Shown piece after piece: positions 37,116-48,400 of a stretch of 64,000 bases of DNA (its first letter is position 1; the number at the start of each line of letters is the position of its first letter). The stretch comes from Perkinsus olseni (lineage: Eukaryota; Perkinsozoa; Perkinsida; Perkinsidae). The notes beneath the pieces are model-generated. The model ran no database searches. It saw nothing but the letters and a program-made list of their open reading frames with translations, and was not told the DNA's origin. The DNA is taken from positions 89,777-153,776 of the forward strand of contig JABANP010000088.1 of assembly GCA_013115135.1 (NCBI GenBank), read 5' to 3'. A program made the translations under genes and the position numbers.

Positions 37116-38210
37116 AGACAATTTCATGGTCATGGTTATGTTTCCTCCACTGATCTTTTATATTTACCACGTGAGAAAGGTGGTAGAGGTTTAATAAACA
37201 TTGAGGATGTTTGGTATAAGATTTGTTCTGCTATAGGTGATTACGCTCGTGATAATCTTGTTGATCTTTTACCACGATTGACGGATACAAATCCTCTGAA
37301 TAGAATAGTTGAGACTGCTGATGAGATTAGTAGGTCGTTCGATTTGGATATAAATTCTCAAGAGAATTTGTGTAATGGTGGGAAAATTGAAAGGTTGAAA
37401 AGGCGTTTACATGACAATAGAGAAAAACATTTTCATGAGATGGCTGTTGCTCCTGAGTGGCATAAGAAGATGGCCGAACAACAGTCCTCTGGCTTGGACT
37501 TGAAGGAGTCTGTTGGTTGGTTGGCCAATGCTAATGTGCCATTACAAATTGAAGCTGATATCATTGCACTGCGTACACTCTCGATAGCTACAAGAGCCTA
37601 CCCGGTTGAGCAAGATGACCCGATGTGTAGACTGTGTGGACAAGCAAAGGAGACGTTATTTCACATTGTATCATGTTGCCCTGTTCTTGCACATGCCGAG
37701 TACTTTGATAGACATAATCGTATTTGTAGATTATTATATAAAGCATGCTGTGATATGTTGTCCGTTCCTTTTGAGAATGAGTGGTGGAGCTGTCGTCCCC
37801 CTTGTGTTAATGTTGAAGCTGGTAGTCTTTACTGGGACCAGCCTGTTCATACTCCTCGTAAGTTGGAATATTACCGTCCTGATATCATTGCTGTTATTAA
37901 CTCGCGTCGTTTGGTATTGGTTATTGAAATAGCTGTATGTGCTGATCACTCTGTTGTTAAGAAAGAAGGGGAGAAGCGGTCAAAGTACCAGGCTTTGATC
38001 CAGGAGCTTGTGTTGATGTATCGTGGTTTCAGTGTTAAATTAGTACCAGTTGTTATAGGCGTGACTGGTGCTGTCACTAAGTCACTTCCAAGGATGCTGA
38101 AGGATGCATTTCTTGGTGATGTTGATATCAGAACCTGTCAGAGAGTTGCTAGTACTAGTACTATCCATCTCTTGAGGCGGGTTCTGGGTGGGCCTAATGC
38201 GCCTATATAA
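37113..38210 (+). mobile_element. LINE with restriction-like endonuclease, 5'-truncated C-terminal part
   Basis: An intact 365-codon frame covering the C-terminal third of a non-LTR retrotransposon protein. It has a zinc knuckle CRLCGQAKETLFHIVSCC (C-x2-C-x7-H-x4-C) and then a PD-(D/E)XK-type endonuclease: YRPDIIAVINS followed by VLVIEIAVCADHS. The order knuckle then endonuclease is that of R2/CRE/NeSL-type elements, which use a sequence-biased endonuclease instead of an APE. Reverse transcriptase is missing through 5' truncation at the (AT)n tract. Relatives occur on the - strand at 55.9-56.7 and 61.6-62.4 kb. The open frame suggests recent insertion. Confidence 0.85.
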
Positions 38211-38419
38211 AAATGGACTGTAGCCTCACTGTTTGCTTTCGCCGCAGTGATGGTTGAATCTCATTAAGTTTTACTCTTCTTGAGATTCTGACCGGCTTTT
38301 ATGCTATAGACACAAATGAGTTGCAACTGTGCCATATGTCCCAGGATGGAAGTCGGTGGTACGAATTATTCTTGTACCACTTTAGCTGCGCACCAGTTGA
38401 CACTGTACGATATGATATT

Positions 38420-38569
38420 CACCCGTTCACGACTCGTGCACCGAATACTCGTACATTTTCGACTCATGTTTCGAATACTCCTGCATCTTGCGACTCGTAC
38501 ACGAAATACCCGTACACCAACTACTCATACACAGAATACTCATACACCGAAAGCTCATACATGTAAAAG
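38420..38569. repeat. Half iteron arm fused to a SINE-like tail
   Basis: Starting at CCCGTTCACGACTCG, this matches the outer part of the right arm of elements A and C in reverse complement. It breaks at ACATGTAAAA, where a SINE-like sequence starts. Confidence 0.75.
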
Positions 38570-38735
38570 GGAGAAAGCGAACGCAGCACTAAATCCGTGA
38601 ACTGAGAACTACATGCAATTGCGCGAAAATAAATGCAGAGAAATAGCAAGCGCGGGTTTGAACCGGGGACCTTTCGGATGCCGGCCTGCGATTCTACCGC
38701 TACACCAGATATTCCGAGCTCGGCGCGTCGAGCCG
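38570..38735 (-). mobile_element. SINE-like element, copy 1 (tRNA-type head)
   Basis: Read on the - strand: TCTGGTGTAGCGGTAGAATC (A-box region), then CCCCGGTTCAAACCC (B box), then a tail of about 90 bp (CTTGCTATTTCTCTGCATTT to GGATTTAGTGCTG). The head looks most like a glycine-type tRNA D arm. The tail matches the copy at 47.6 kb closely. Confidence 0.7.
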
Positions 38736-38857
38736 ATCTAAGGACCCCAGTCTGGGGTACCACTTCTATGATAGAAGTTCTATCGATTACCTGACTCGCC
38801 CCGAGTCACTCGGTTAACGCAAGAACTGTTTAGATTCTAAACTTTAGAAACACTGTG
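38736..38857. other. Short spacer with a small inverted repeat
   Basis: Contains TTCTATGATAGAAGTTCTAT and TGACTCGCCCCGAGTCACTC, small palindromes next to the end of the MULE remnant. They could mark a MULE terminus, but no partner was found. Confidence 0.3.
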
Positions 38858-39406
38858 TTAGAAACTCAAAAATCTATCTTGGGCAGCAGCGTCAAGGCTT
38901 AAGCTCTTAGCCAAAGCGGGACCAGCCTTTCTCTTCCGACCTCTCTTAGGAGCTGATTTTTGGATAGGGAGCATTTTCTCATCTTCTGAATTCAAGAGCC
39001 CTAGGCGGATTCCGATTCCTATGCTATGCAGACACACCTTTTCTTCAAGTACTCGCGACAGGAACACTGGAGGCTTGTCCAGTTAGTAGCTCCTGTGGGG
39101 ACCGTTCTCATGTACATTTCACTCATGATAGCGGCGACAGAAGCAAAGCAAGGGTGCCTGTAAGTTCCTGAGATCGTCGCGAGGTACCGACCCACGTTTT
39201 CACCAGTTAGATAGTCCTCATCAGCCCCACGGGAGAGCACGAATAGGAATTTGCCAGCTAGCCCAGGGCCCGAGACTTCGTGAATTTTAGTTGTAAGGAC
39301 ACATCTAGCTCATGATCCGTACGTCACGTTACATGACGCGAGACAGCGTCACAGACGCGCGCTAGTAATATGCGACGCGACTGATGAGACTGATGAGACA
39401 GATGAG

Positions 39407-40558
39407 ATGGACTGCACAGCCCGTGAACCAGCTCAGAAAGCTAACCGTTGCTTAATCTGTGGTAGCACAAAGCACAAGTCCAAAGCTTGTACTCGTCGAG
39501 ACCAACTGACTTGTCGCCGCTGTCGCAAGAAAGGCCACTCTGATAGCATCTGCCTAAGCTCTCAACCATCGTCTACAGCTCTTCCCGCGCGTGTCCTCCC
39601 CGACGACTCTGATCCCGCCGAACAGATTGAGCTTGACTGCAGCGTGGCTTACGCTGCCCATCTCCATGCACCTGCCTCGCAGTACACGGTCAATGCTACC
39701 TGTTTCCAGTTGGCGCCTCCCGAACCACGTCTAGAGGTCACTATCGGCGAAACCACGGCATCGACTCGTCCTACTGTCTCTGCTCTGCTCGACACTGGTG
39801 CCACTACAGGTCTGATTTCTCGCTCCTACGTCGACAAGCTACTGGCTAAGCACACCATCGAACGACAACGTCTAACTTCCATCGATCCGGTTGTCATCAC
39901 CTACGGTAATGGGTCCCAAGCCCAGACTAGCACTGAGATCTGCCTACCCATCACTCTCTCACCTCAGGGCACGCTCCGCCAAGTCCACCTGCTTGTCGTT
40001 CCTGGCATGAAGCCAGCCTTGGTTTTCGGTCGGTCTGTCTTGAAGCAGCTCCAGGTCACTCTACGTTACTCCTCTGTGCCTGCTACGGCTGCCCCTGTTC
40101 CGGCCTCTGCTGCTACCCTCTCTCTCCCTGACCTTCCGGACGCACCTGGGCAGGACGCCTCTCCTCTACACGACCACATCTCTTCGGTGACTCATCTACG
40201 TGCCGATGTTACGCTCCCTTCCTGGGTACGCTTAGATCCGGCGTTACAGATCCAGGAAGTTCTCGACTCAACTGATTGGTTGGTGGTTGCATGCGTCTCT
40301 GACGGTTCCTCGCAGTACATCTGGTGCGACATCGATGACATCCAAGTATCCGATATCCCTGTCCCTCGGGAGCACCCTAAGCTTACGTCGGCCCCCGACG
40401 CTGTGAAGGCCGAAGCCGTCCGCCTTGTCGATTGGTCGCCTTGCTCACGGTTGGTAAACTCTCACATCGTCCCCCTGGCTTACACCTCCGTGCCGTCACC
40501 AACTACTATCCTGTGGTTGGCAAGCGCGTTAGGCCTGTGTTCCCCTCGCTACAGGTGA
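39407..40558 (+). CDS. Gag nucleocapsid plus aspartic protease of the LTR retroelement
   Basis: 383 codons. Two zinc knuckles lie near the start (CLICGSTKHKSKAC and CRRCRKKGHSDSIC). At about residues 125-140 is the protease active site LLDTGATTGLI and, later, KPALVFGRSVLKQL. A normal gag matrix/capsid region would precede the knuckles but is absent here; the ATG overlaps the end of the 5' repeat. The last about 42 codons overlap the RT frame in the -1 register. Homology with RT switches frames around 40495, so this is either a frameshift mutation or a programmed -1 shift. Confidence 0.85.
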   Translation: MDCTAREPAQKANRCLICGSTKHKSKACTRRDQLTCRRCRKKGHSDSICLSSQPSSTALPARVLPDDSDPAEQIELDCSVAYAAHLHAPASQYTVNATCFQLAPPEPRLEVTIGETTASTRPTVSALLDTGATTGLISRSYVDKLLAKHTIERQRLTSIDPVVITYGNGSQAQTSTEICLPITLSPQGTLRQVHLLVVPGMKPALVFGRSVLKQLQVTLRYSSVPATAAPVPASAATLSLPDLPDAPGQDASPLHDHISSVTHLRADVTLPSWVRLDPALQIQEVLDSTDWLVVACVSDGSSQYIWCDIDDIQVSDIPVPREHPKLTSAPDAVKAEAVRLVDWSPCSRLVNSHIVPLAYTSVPSPTTILWLASALGLCSPRYR

Positions 40559-42630
40559 ACCGTGGCTTGAACCGCTTGCTACGGACCATCCGGTTTCGTC
40601 AGTCGCCTCTCACCGACCTCAAAACTAGTCTGCGCGGGTGTGTCCACGCAATATCCATGGACGTTCAAGACACCTTCATGCAACTCCGTGCTGGAGTTGG
40701 GTTGCAGAGGTTTCTCGGCCTCTATCACCGGGGCGGCACCCTCGTTTTTACGAGAGTGCCGTACGGCCTCGCTATCTCGCCCCACATTCTAGAGGTGGCA
40801 GTCCGGCACGTGGTCGGCCGTCTCATTACTGCGGGGGTGCTACCGGACTGCCAGGTTAAGATTTTACATTATATGGACGACGTCTTTCTTCTGTCTACAC
40901 GGTCACTGACCCCTACTGAGGTCTCCACCCTTACCGGCCGAGTTGTTGACCTTTTTGCCCGCTACTCGCTTCCCATGTCACCTAAGAAGACCATCGTTCT
41001 GTTCGACACCGCGAAGGTGAACGCCCTCGGCCTTGAGTACATCGACCATGGCAAGTTCGTCCGGTTCCCTCTACCTCGTTGGCAAGCACTATTCCACATT
41101 GACCTTGACCGCACTTGGACTTACCGCACTGTTCTGTCTCACCTTGGCATGTTGACTGCCGAGTCTGACGTCTTGCCCGAGCACTGTCTGGAGCAGCGCA
41201 ATTTGCTGCAAGGTTTGCTCGCTTCCGAGCGGCACCGCTTGCAGAGGGCTTTGACGGATACTATCAGCCCAATCCTCGGTGTCTTGCTCCGTGAGTGGCT
41301 CCTTATCTATCGTGACTACGCCGAACCTCCTCATCTGTGTCGCTTCATCAACGCTGCCTTGCCTACCACGGTCTACACTGATGCCAGCCAGTACGCTTTA
41401 GCCTACAAGATCTACCAAGACGGTCATCTCATCTTGCAGGGCCAACGCGTCCTGCGACGTCGTACTGAGCGAGCACTACATGCCAACGTTCTGGAACTCT
41501 ACGCTGTCTACTTTGCTCTTTCCCGGCTGATCCTCTACGAGAGCCTTGCCAAGGTCCACTTCGCGCATCTGACCCTCTTCACTGACAACAAGACCGCACT
41601 CTCCTGCTTACGTACCCTTCGAACCAAATCCACTAATCCGGTTGGGCAACAGGCCTTTCTACAACGTAAGCTAGGACAGTGCATCGAGTTGGTTGGCCTG
41701 GTACGGTTTAATACTATTCGTTTCGACTACGTTGACACTACGGCCAATCCTGCTGATTCCGCTACGCGTTCTCTCTTGACCGCGAGATTACTTGACCGCT
41801 TCGATAACCCGCTCTCCACATCTACCACATCTGGCCAGGAGTTGGCTGCCGACTTGGGTCAACGTCCTGTTGCTACATCTCTGGTACAACGAGCTGCTAT
41901 CTTACAAGTCCTGCCAACGCCTTGGCTGGCCACAGACCTTGTGTCTGCTATCCAGGATTATCGGCGCTTGCATCGTCTCTTCCACGCTTTCAGGCCTATC
42001 GGCACTCAGTCTGACCTGCCCGCTGACCTGTGCTTCTTCCGAGCTCGACAGCGCGACTCGTCCCGATTATCTGAGTATGTTGACTACCTGTCTAGTCCTT
42101 CCCGTGGCCACAGCCCATCCTTGCGTAAGGCTACCCAACACCTGGTGGTCAGTCCTTCCGGTTTACTCCTCCGGCATGTGCTCTACGACGTCTACGGCCA
42201 GATCGTCCCTCAGGTGGCCTTACACGACGATGATCACAAGGAGCTCATTCACGACATCATTCATCATTTTCACTGTGTCGGCGGTCATCTTGGTATAAAG
42301 GCTACTCGACATCTTGTCGAGCGTTACTTCTGGTCACCAAAGCTCCGTCACGCAGTCCGCCGTTACGTTAAGCAGTGCCAACCGTGTCTTCTCACCCAAC
42401 AGTCCCGTGCCTGGCATTCGCCTAGTACCTACCCGGCCCCGTCACGGCCCTTCCAGACCTTGGGTCTGGACCTTACTGGTCCGTACCACACGGCTGTGTG
42501 GCATACTGCGTCTTTCAAGGTTGTGCTCACGGCGACTGATCTCCTAACGAAATATACCGTACTGATTCCACTAGCCAACGGCACCTTGTCGGAGGTTCTG
42601 CATGGTCTACGAAGCGTCACCTGGTCCTAA
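40432..42630 (+). CDS. Reverse transcriptase-RNase H-integrase (truncated)
   Basis: 732-codon frame. The RT domain has MDVQDTFMQLRAG, VPYGLAISPHILEVAVRHVV and the catalytic box HYMDDVFLLS (about residues 143-152). RNase H follows with VYTDASQYALAY, LELYAVYFAL and FTDNKTALSC. Integrase has the HHCC zinc domain (HHFHCVGGHLGIKAT, RRYVKQCQPCL) and the first catalytic aspartate in LGLDLTGPY. The frame then stops at 42630, so the remaining DDE residues are lost. The RT-RNase H-integrase order fits Ty3/gypsy or BEL/Pao; I do not choose between them. GC-rich codon use differs from the AT-leaning genes of region 1. Confidence 0.9.
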   Translation: MVALLTVGKLSHRPPGLHLRAVTNYYPVVGKRVRPVFPSLQVNRGLNRLLRTIRFRQSPLTDLKTSLRGCVHAISMDVQDTFMQLRAGVGLQRFLGLYHRGGTLVFTRVPYGLAISPHILEVAVRHVVGRLITAGVLPDCQVKILHYMDDVFLLSTRSLTPTEVSTLTGRVVDLFARYSLPMSPKKTIVLFDTAKVNALGLEYIDHGKFVRFPLPRWQALFHIDLDRTWTYRTVLSHLGMLTAESDVLPEHCLEQRNLLQGLLASERHRLQRALTDTISPILGVLLREWLLIYRDYAEPPHLCRFINAALPTTVYTDASQYALAYKIYQDGHLILQGQRVLRRRTERALHANVLELYAVYFALSRLILYESLAKVHFAHLTLFTDNKTALSCLRTLRTKSTNPVGQQAFLQRKLGQCIELVGLVRFNTIRFDYVDTTANPADSATRSLLTARLLDRFDNPLSTSTTSGQELAADLGQRPVATSLVQRAAILQVLPTPWLATDLVSAIQDYRRLHRLFHAFRPIGTQSDLPADLCFFRARQRDSSRLSEYVDYLSSPSRGHSPSLRKATQHLVVSPSGLLLRHVLYDVYGQIVPQVALHDDDHKELIHDIIHHFHCVGGHLGIKATRHLVERYFWSPKLRHAVRRYVKQCQPCLLTQQSRAWHSPSTYPAPSRPFQTLGLDLTGPYHTAVWHTASFKVVLTATDLLTKYTVLIPLANGTLSEVLHGLRSVTWS

Positions 42631-44010
42631 AACATGGGTGACGGATTCACAACCTACTGGTCAAGCTGAAGGTGACATTTTGGAGATTCCGTTCACTGTA
42701 AAATTAACAAGATTTACTTTGACCCCAAGTCGCAGTACTACACGTAGCTCTAGTGCTCTCTTAAAATCATTTAATTATAAAAAACAATAACTTTGATAAC
42801 CATGTTCATGTCAATAGTTGATTGCCTTTATCTACCTTTATGATCATGATAATTCTTCATTGATATATAATTTGTTGTACTCGCCCGACTCATTTCGAGG
42901 GGTGGGAATGTTGTAAGGACACATCTAGCTCATGATCCGTACGTCACGTCACATGACGCGAGACAGCGTCACAGACGCGCGCTAGTAATATGCGACGCGA
43001 CTGATGAGACTGATGAGACAGATGAGACTGATGAGACACATGAGACGGATGTAACTCATGATACCTCCAGGATTTTATTCCGTGCGACGGTTTTTACCTA
43101 TCTGGTGTCCCCTACATTATCATGTTGGGTTCTACGATCCTTTTACATCTTCAGCAGTCTCAAAGGCCCTGTCAGCCTCACTAGGATTTTGGGCGAGAGC
43201 ATCGCTGTAGCCAGGGATCATCTTCCCGGTGACAACGGCGATGAAAGCACCTAATGGGAGCTTTTCCCTATGAATAGTCAACTTTAGTTGATTATTCATT
43301 GATTCTAGTCCATTATTTGTACTTGGCAGACGAGGGGCATGCCCCTCGTACCGACGTACTGTGGAACTGATGTTCCACCCAACTAGTTCGACTGTACTCC
43401 ACAGCTTCGTGTGCCACGCTATCATATTCATTCTTGTGGAGAGCAAAGGAAGCTTTAAATGCCTGTTTCGTGATCGCTAGCTGAACGTAAGCCAGATCGC
43501 GAAGCATTCGCCAGCGTAGCTTCTCATCTACCACAAGCCGCTGCAAGGCGTCTTCCACATTTTTTTCCACATGGAACCAGCACATGCATCGCTTGGCCCT
43601 GGGGTAGATGAGTTTTGCGGCGTTCGTAATCTGCCTCGCACCATCTGCCATAATATACTCCGGTGAATGCGGCGGCAGGTTGATTTTTTGAGCGGCCACA
43701 TTCAGAGATCGGAAGAGTTCTGCGAAATCGGCTGTTTTTCTCATTCCCGCATATGGCCAGAGCAACAGGGAAAACATGATTTCTATAATCTACAATGGCC
43801 AGCAGGAGCACAGGAAATGAATGATAATTCAATTTGTATGTGGCATCAGTTGAAATCATTGGAGCAGTTCTTGTTGCTGCGATTAGTCTCCTTGTGCTGA
43901 AGACGACTTGGAATGCCGATGACCCACTGAAGTTGCTGTGTACCTGAGTGCGAGAATCCTATTTTCAGTATGTATTTCGCGTTTTGTATTCGTTGAATGT
44001 TCATTCAGAG

Positions 44011-44082
44011 TCCGGATGCGATATTTCTGTAGTATAGAGTGACTCTGTACTACAGAGAATATCGCATCCAGACTCTATCAGA
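44011..44082. repeat. 72-bp palindrome inside the MULE intron
   Basis: GAGTCCGGATGCGATATTTC then TGTAGTA on the left, answered by TACTACAGAGAATATCGCAT then CCAGACTC on the right, with a 13-base loop containing GAGTGACTC. Looks like a tiny foldback insertion. Confidence 0.85.
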
Positions 44083-44686
44083 GTCCGTACTAGTCCGAGT
44101 GTTTCGTCATGTTCTCAGCGCCCCGTTTTGTTCAATTTCGCATGGTTTTTTTTAATGTGATGACAACGATGATTGGGAGAACCAACGAGGGCAAATTACC
44201 ATGACTAATACTACTATTGAAATACCAGGCCTACCATGTCTGTCTCAGGTGGTATCTCGGCATGATCGCGTGCCATCATCTCTATATCTCTCACCGTTAT
44301 CGGGCCAGAACCACCATTTAACTGAGTCTTTTTGTATCGGAAGTTATTGTCGAACTGAGAGGATAATGCTAGATCCGCTCAGCGGTGGAGTCCACCGGGT
44401 GGACTAACCTGTTCTACAATGTATTCTCACCTGTTCGAAGCTCTTCGGCTTACAGGTCGGATGGACAAGTCCGTTCGATATTTGTTGTAGCAGCTTCTCA
44501 TACGCTAGTTTTGGGGATATTACTCCAGCATGAAGCTCTTGCATGACGAAACTCTTTACCTCATCTCTGAGGCCTCGCTGTTTCGCCTCGTACTCTGTAT
44601 GATCATGAATAGCAACTTGCCCATTCGACTCGTTCACGTATGCGACGACTTGGCGCGTTGAGTTGAGATAGTGAAGGACTACCTGA

Positions 44687-45415
44687 GGGTGTATCACGAC
44701 TCGTACACCGAAAACTCGTACACTTTCATTTCGTACACGACTCGTACACTGAATGCTCGTTCACCCCTTGGATCCGTACACCGTCATTCCGTACACTTAA
44801 AACTCGTACACATAATACTCGTACACATAAAACTCATACACGTAAAACTCATGCATATAAAACTCGTACACCGTCAACTCGTACACGAGCACGACTCGTA
44901 CACTATGCTGCTTGAGTCGCATGTTTCGGCCGCGCGCTGAGAGGAATGGCGGAGCGAAGGAAGTAATATTGTCTATAGAGAGCGAATAGCTTGCGCCACT
45001 CTGTGAGTAAATATTCAGTAATGTGAGTGGTATGGAGGTTAAGGTAACGGGTTACCATTCCACAGGCCGCGGGTTCGATCCTATGTACAGACCCGGCACT
45101 GCAGGGAGGAGTTAAATAGTCAAGTAGATGCGGCAGAGCCGGCGCGGAAATTTTTTAGGCAAGTCGCGGAGCGGCTCCGCGACTTGCCTAGAAAATTTTC
45201 GCAGGGTGTACGAAATGACGGTGTACGAGTTGAAAGTGGGTGTGTGTATGAAATGACGGTGTACGAGCATTATGTGTGCGAGCGTTTTGTGTACGAGTAT
45301 TATGTGTACGAGTCCTCGATGTACGGGTATTTGGTGTACGAGTCGAAGGTGTACGAGTATTCGAGACATGAGACGAAAATGTACGAGTTTTCGGTGTACG
45401 AGTCGTGAACATCCC
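44687..45415 (+). mobile_element. Iteron-array foldback element C, inserted in the MULE gene
   Basis: Begins GGGTGTATCACG and ends CGTGAACATCCC, with a perfect 8-bp target duplication CTACCTGA at 44679-44686 and 45416-45423. Left array 44697-44905, right array about 45207-45410. The core has GAGTCGCATGTTTCGGCC (44923), a tRNA-like segment 45023-45091 with GGGTTCGATCC (45071-45081), and a long hairpin 45145-45206. At 729 bp it is the most compact and cleanest copy. Its insertion point falls inside MULE coding sequence, and removing it together with one copy of the duplication keeps the transposase frame open. This confirms the boundaries independently of the termini. Confidence 0.93.
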
Positions 45416-48400
45416 CTACCTGAACCCCGATTGGTGGGCCGCCTGTAGAAGTGGAATTTCGGCTTTTCTTTGCGTGCACTGCAGCTTTGCCGCATTGTAT
45501 GCAGTAGTAGTAGTGCTTGAAACCGTACTTCTTTGTGTAGTTTCGCCTAAGTGGGTTCAAAACTCCACGGTTCAACAAGGCCAGAAGAATGTGGGCAGCT
45601 TACCTTTGGACGCTGAATTTCAAGCCCTGATTTATCCATGCTTCTGCCTCGTCTCCGTCGTCGAATTCCATTATCTTCGCCCACTTCAACCCGGGTCCTC
45701 TATGTCGGGCCCTACTCCCGTCAACTGAGCTTTCCGAGTCGGTATCATCCTCGTCCTCGCTTTCCTCTGCAGAAACTCTTTGAGCTTCCAGCACATTATG
45801 AATGAGCGGAAAACCTTCGAACATCACGCTGTCTCCTCTCGAAGCTCCAGAGGATGCCCCATTCTCGCAATCGGCTTCAGCAGCCTATGCGTCGAGAGAT
45901 GACATGGTACTGATAAAGCTTCTCATTACCTCTCTCGGGCCTTGAGGGGCTCATGTTCCGGCTGGATAACAAATGTGGATATTGCGTCGAGATCTGTGTC
46001 GGATAAAGAGTGTGAAAACCTGAGCACAATGACGCATGAATGCGAAATGAATAGCATTCAGCGAGGCCTACTCAAGCGTTTCCTGAGGAATGTCCTCTTC
46101 TGGCAGATCGCGTTCGTCTGCTTTGCGGGCTACAATCCCCGATGGAGCCGACGGATTACCACTCGGCGGAGCAGGCCTAGGAGGATAAGAGTAGAGACCG
46201 GTAGTAGCAGGAGCGGACGGAGTGGGATGACTGCTTGTGGCCGAGGAAGTGATATTGGCGTGACCATTACCACTCGGCGGAGCAGGCCTAGGAGAATAAG
46301 AGTAGAGACCGGTAGTAGCAGGAGCGGACGGAGTGGGGTGACTGCTCGAGGCCGAGGAAGTGATATTGGCGTGACCATTACCACTCGGCGGAGCAGGCCT
46401 AGGAGGATGAGAGTAGAGACCAGTAGTAGCAGGAGCGGACGGAGTGGGATGACTGCTTGAGGCCGAGGAAGTGATATTGGCATGAGCGTGGGTGTCACCG
46501 GCCGCAGCGTGGAACAACCGTCCCAGGTCTGCGAGGCTCACAGGCCTATCAGACGTCCCCGGTCGAGGCTTCGCCAGATCAGCCATCGTGTATCCTTTGA
46601 GAGTAGTTCTACGGCGAGCCGGTGCAGTAGCTGTTTGGACAAACGATGACGCTGCATATGGGTCCTCGAGGTGAGTCGCACGAGTGGATGGTATATCTGA
46701 TCTGCCGCCAAGTGAGGTACTCGCAGCAACTGCCTTGAACTTGTTCAAAATGAAGTCTGTTACCGGAGAACTACATCCATCGTCAACGGCTACCACGGCT
46801 CCGTTGGACTTTGGCTGAGTTTTTCGAGTCCCAATTCCGGTCCTACCTTTGGCCTTCGCCTTCGCCTTACCTTTGGACTTACTCTTGGCTTTTGCCTTTG
46901 CCTTGGCCTTACCCTTAGCTTTCACTTTTGCTTTCGCTTTGGGCTTGGGTTTGGGCTTGGGCTTGGCCTTGGTCTTGGTCTTGGCCTTGGCCTTGGCCTT
47001 GGCTTTCGGCTTAGACGCAGCTCGGGCACCCCACGCTGCTGTGGTAACATCAGAAACGTCGTCGAATTCGTTGTCAGAGAGTATTTCGGTCCCGTTATCA
47101 CTTATGTGACGAGCACCTTGAGGGGCGGGGCTGCTCCCAGGGGCCGCGCTGACATGACCTCAAGTTTCACTGAGATTGAAATTCGGCTTACGATTCGGCC
47201 AATGAAATGAGTATTCGATGTACTCGTTACTCAACGAAGGGGACTATCACGTATGGCTCCACGGAGGCAAGCCCCCACCGAAGCACTCATCGGGTCTGAA
47301 TCACCCTCGCGTTGCGTATGTACTGATCATGCCGTGAAATTGTCGTAGTCCGTGGTGGCACCTGCCCTTCACTAACGAACTCAATCAGTAGGAGAGTCAT
47401 AGAAAAACGCATCGGCAAGGAGAATCCAACCATACAAATAAACACAAACCGAGATACAATGCACATGCCGCGAGATCCTCTGCTTGTGAAGCCCTCTGCA
47501 ATAGCGCATTCTTCGCCCTGGGTCCACTCTACAAGGCCAGTGGGCCACAAACACAAACTTTAGGTGGGACGCACCCGCGACCCGCGAACTGTGTTGTCCG
47601 GCCCTGAGTTCGGAAAAATCTGGTGTAGCGGTAGAATCACAGGCCGGCATCCGAAAGGTCCCCGGTTCAGACCCGCGCTTGCTATTTCTCTGCATTTATT
47701 TTCGTGCAATTGCATGTAGTTCTCAGTTCACGGATTTAGTGCTGGTTTCACGGGCATCCCATGTAAAAACTCGTACGCAAAAACTCGTACACGTAATGTT
47801 CGTACACATAATGCTCGTACACCGCCATTTCGTACACACGTCATGTGGCGCACGACGCAGTTTGTGCGCACGTACACTACAAGAGCCGCACGCAAGCACA
47901 ATAGCCGCCGCTCAAGGCCTTAAGGTTCTTTAATGTATAGGACGACGTATCACGACGATGTTGCCGCCCTATGCGCCACAGCCCCTCAAGCAAGGCCCCT
48001 GCCACCACCTTTGAGAGATCATCCACCACTGTTGGTCTTTCCACTCTGACAGCGTCAGGTAGGACACTATTCATAGTACCATCGCCGAATGTATCAAAAC
48101 GATGGTTATTATGATGCTATCCACTCCTACCTTGAGGATGGTCGTATCACTGAAGGTATGCATCCGACCAGACTCAAACGGCAAGCCTCCACCTTCGAGT
48201 TGGACGGTGATGGTAGGCACTTCAAGATCGTACGTCAACGGGCGGATTGAACTTCGGTCCGTCAGACTCGGACGGTCAGAGGGTCATCTCTAGCCACTCT
48301 CGGGACCTCATCCATGGGATCATCATCACACGTCATCTGGAATGGCACCACCTAGATCCTCAGAGGCTTACTATTCGTCTTCGGACCATTTTTGTTGGCC

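Larger units (their letters stand above)
39292..43027 (+). mobile_element. LTR retroelement with very short terminal repeats
   Basis: Direct repeats of 116 bp starting TGTAAGGACACATC at 39292-39407 and 42912-43027 differ at one base (CGTTACAT against CGTCACAT). A polypurine tract (GAGGGGTGGGAATG) directly precedes the 3' repeat. Gene order is nucleocapsid-protease, then RT-RNase H-integrase. The capsid part of gag and the integrase catalytic C-terminus are missing, so it is non-autonomous. No target duplication could be recognised. It lies inside the MULE remnant, possibly in an intron that starts near 43135. Confidence 0.85.
38858..45914 (-). pseudogene. MULE (Mutator-like) transposase gene split by two insertions
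   Basis: Reading - strand from 45914: an acidic N-terminus with an in-frame TAG near codon 7, then a zinc/FLYWCH-like part (GFKHYYYCIQCGK, 45424-45580). Element C interrupts it at 44687-45415; removing C with one target copy restores one open frame from IGVQ into VVLHYLNSTRQVV. A probable intron (about 44432-43905) precedes the DDE domain: STDATYKLNYHSFPVL (first Asp), EYIMADGARQI (second Asp), RAKRCMCWFHVEKN and TNNGLESMNNQLK (Glu), with frameshifts near 43740 and 43420. An LTR retroelement occupies 39292-43027. Beyond it lie TGENVGRYLATISGTYRH and a SWIM-type CSCREYL...CxH finger (39035-39090), then a basic PKRGRKRKAG tail. Confidence 0.8.
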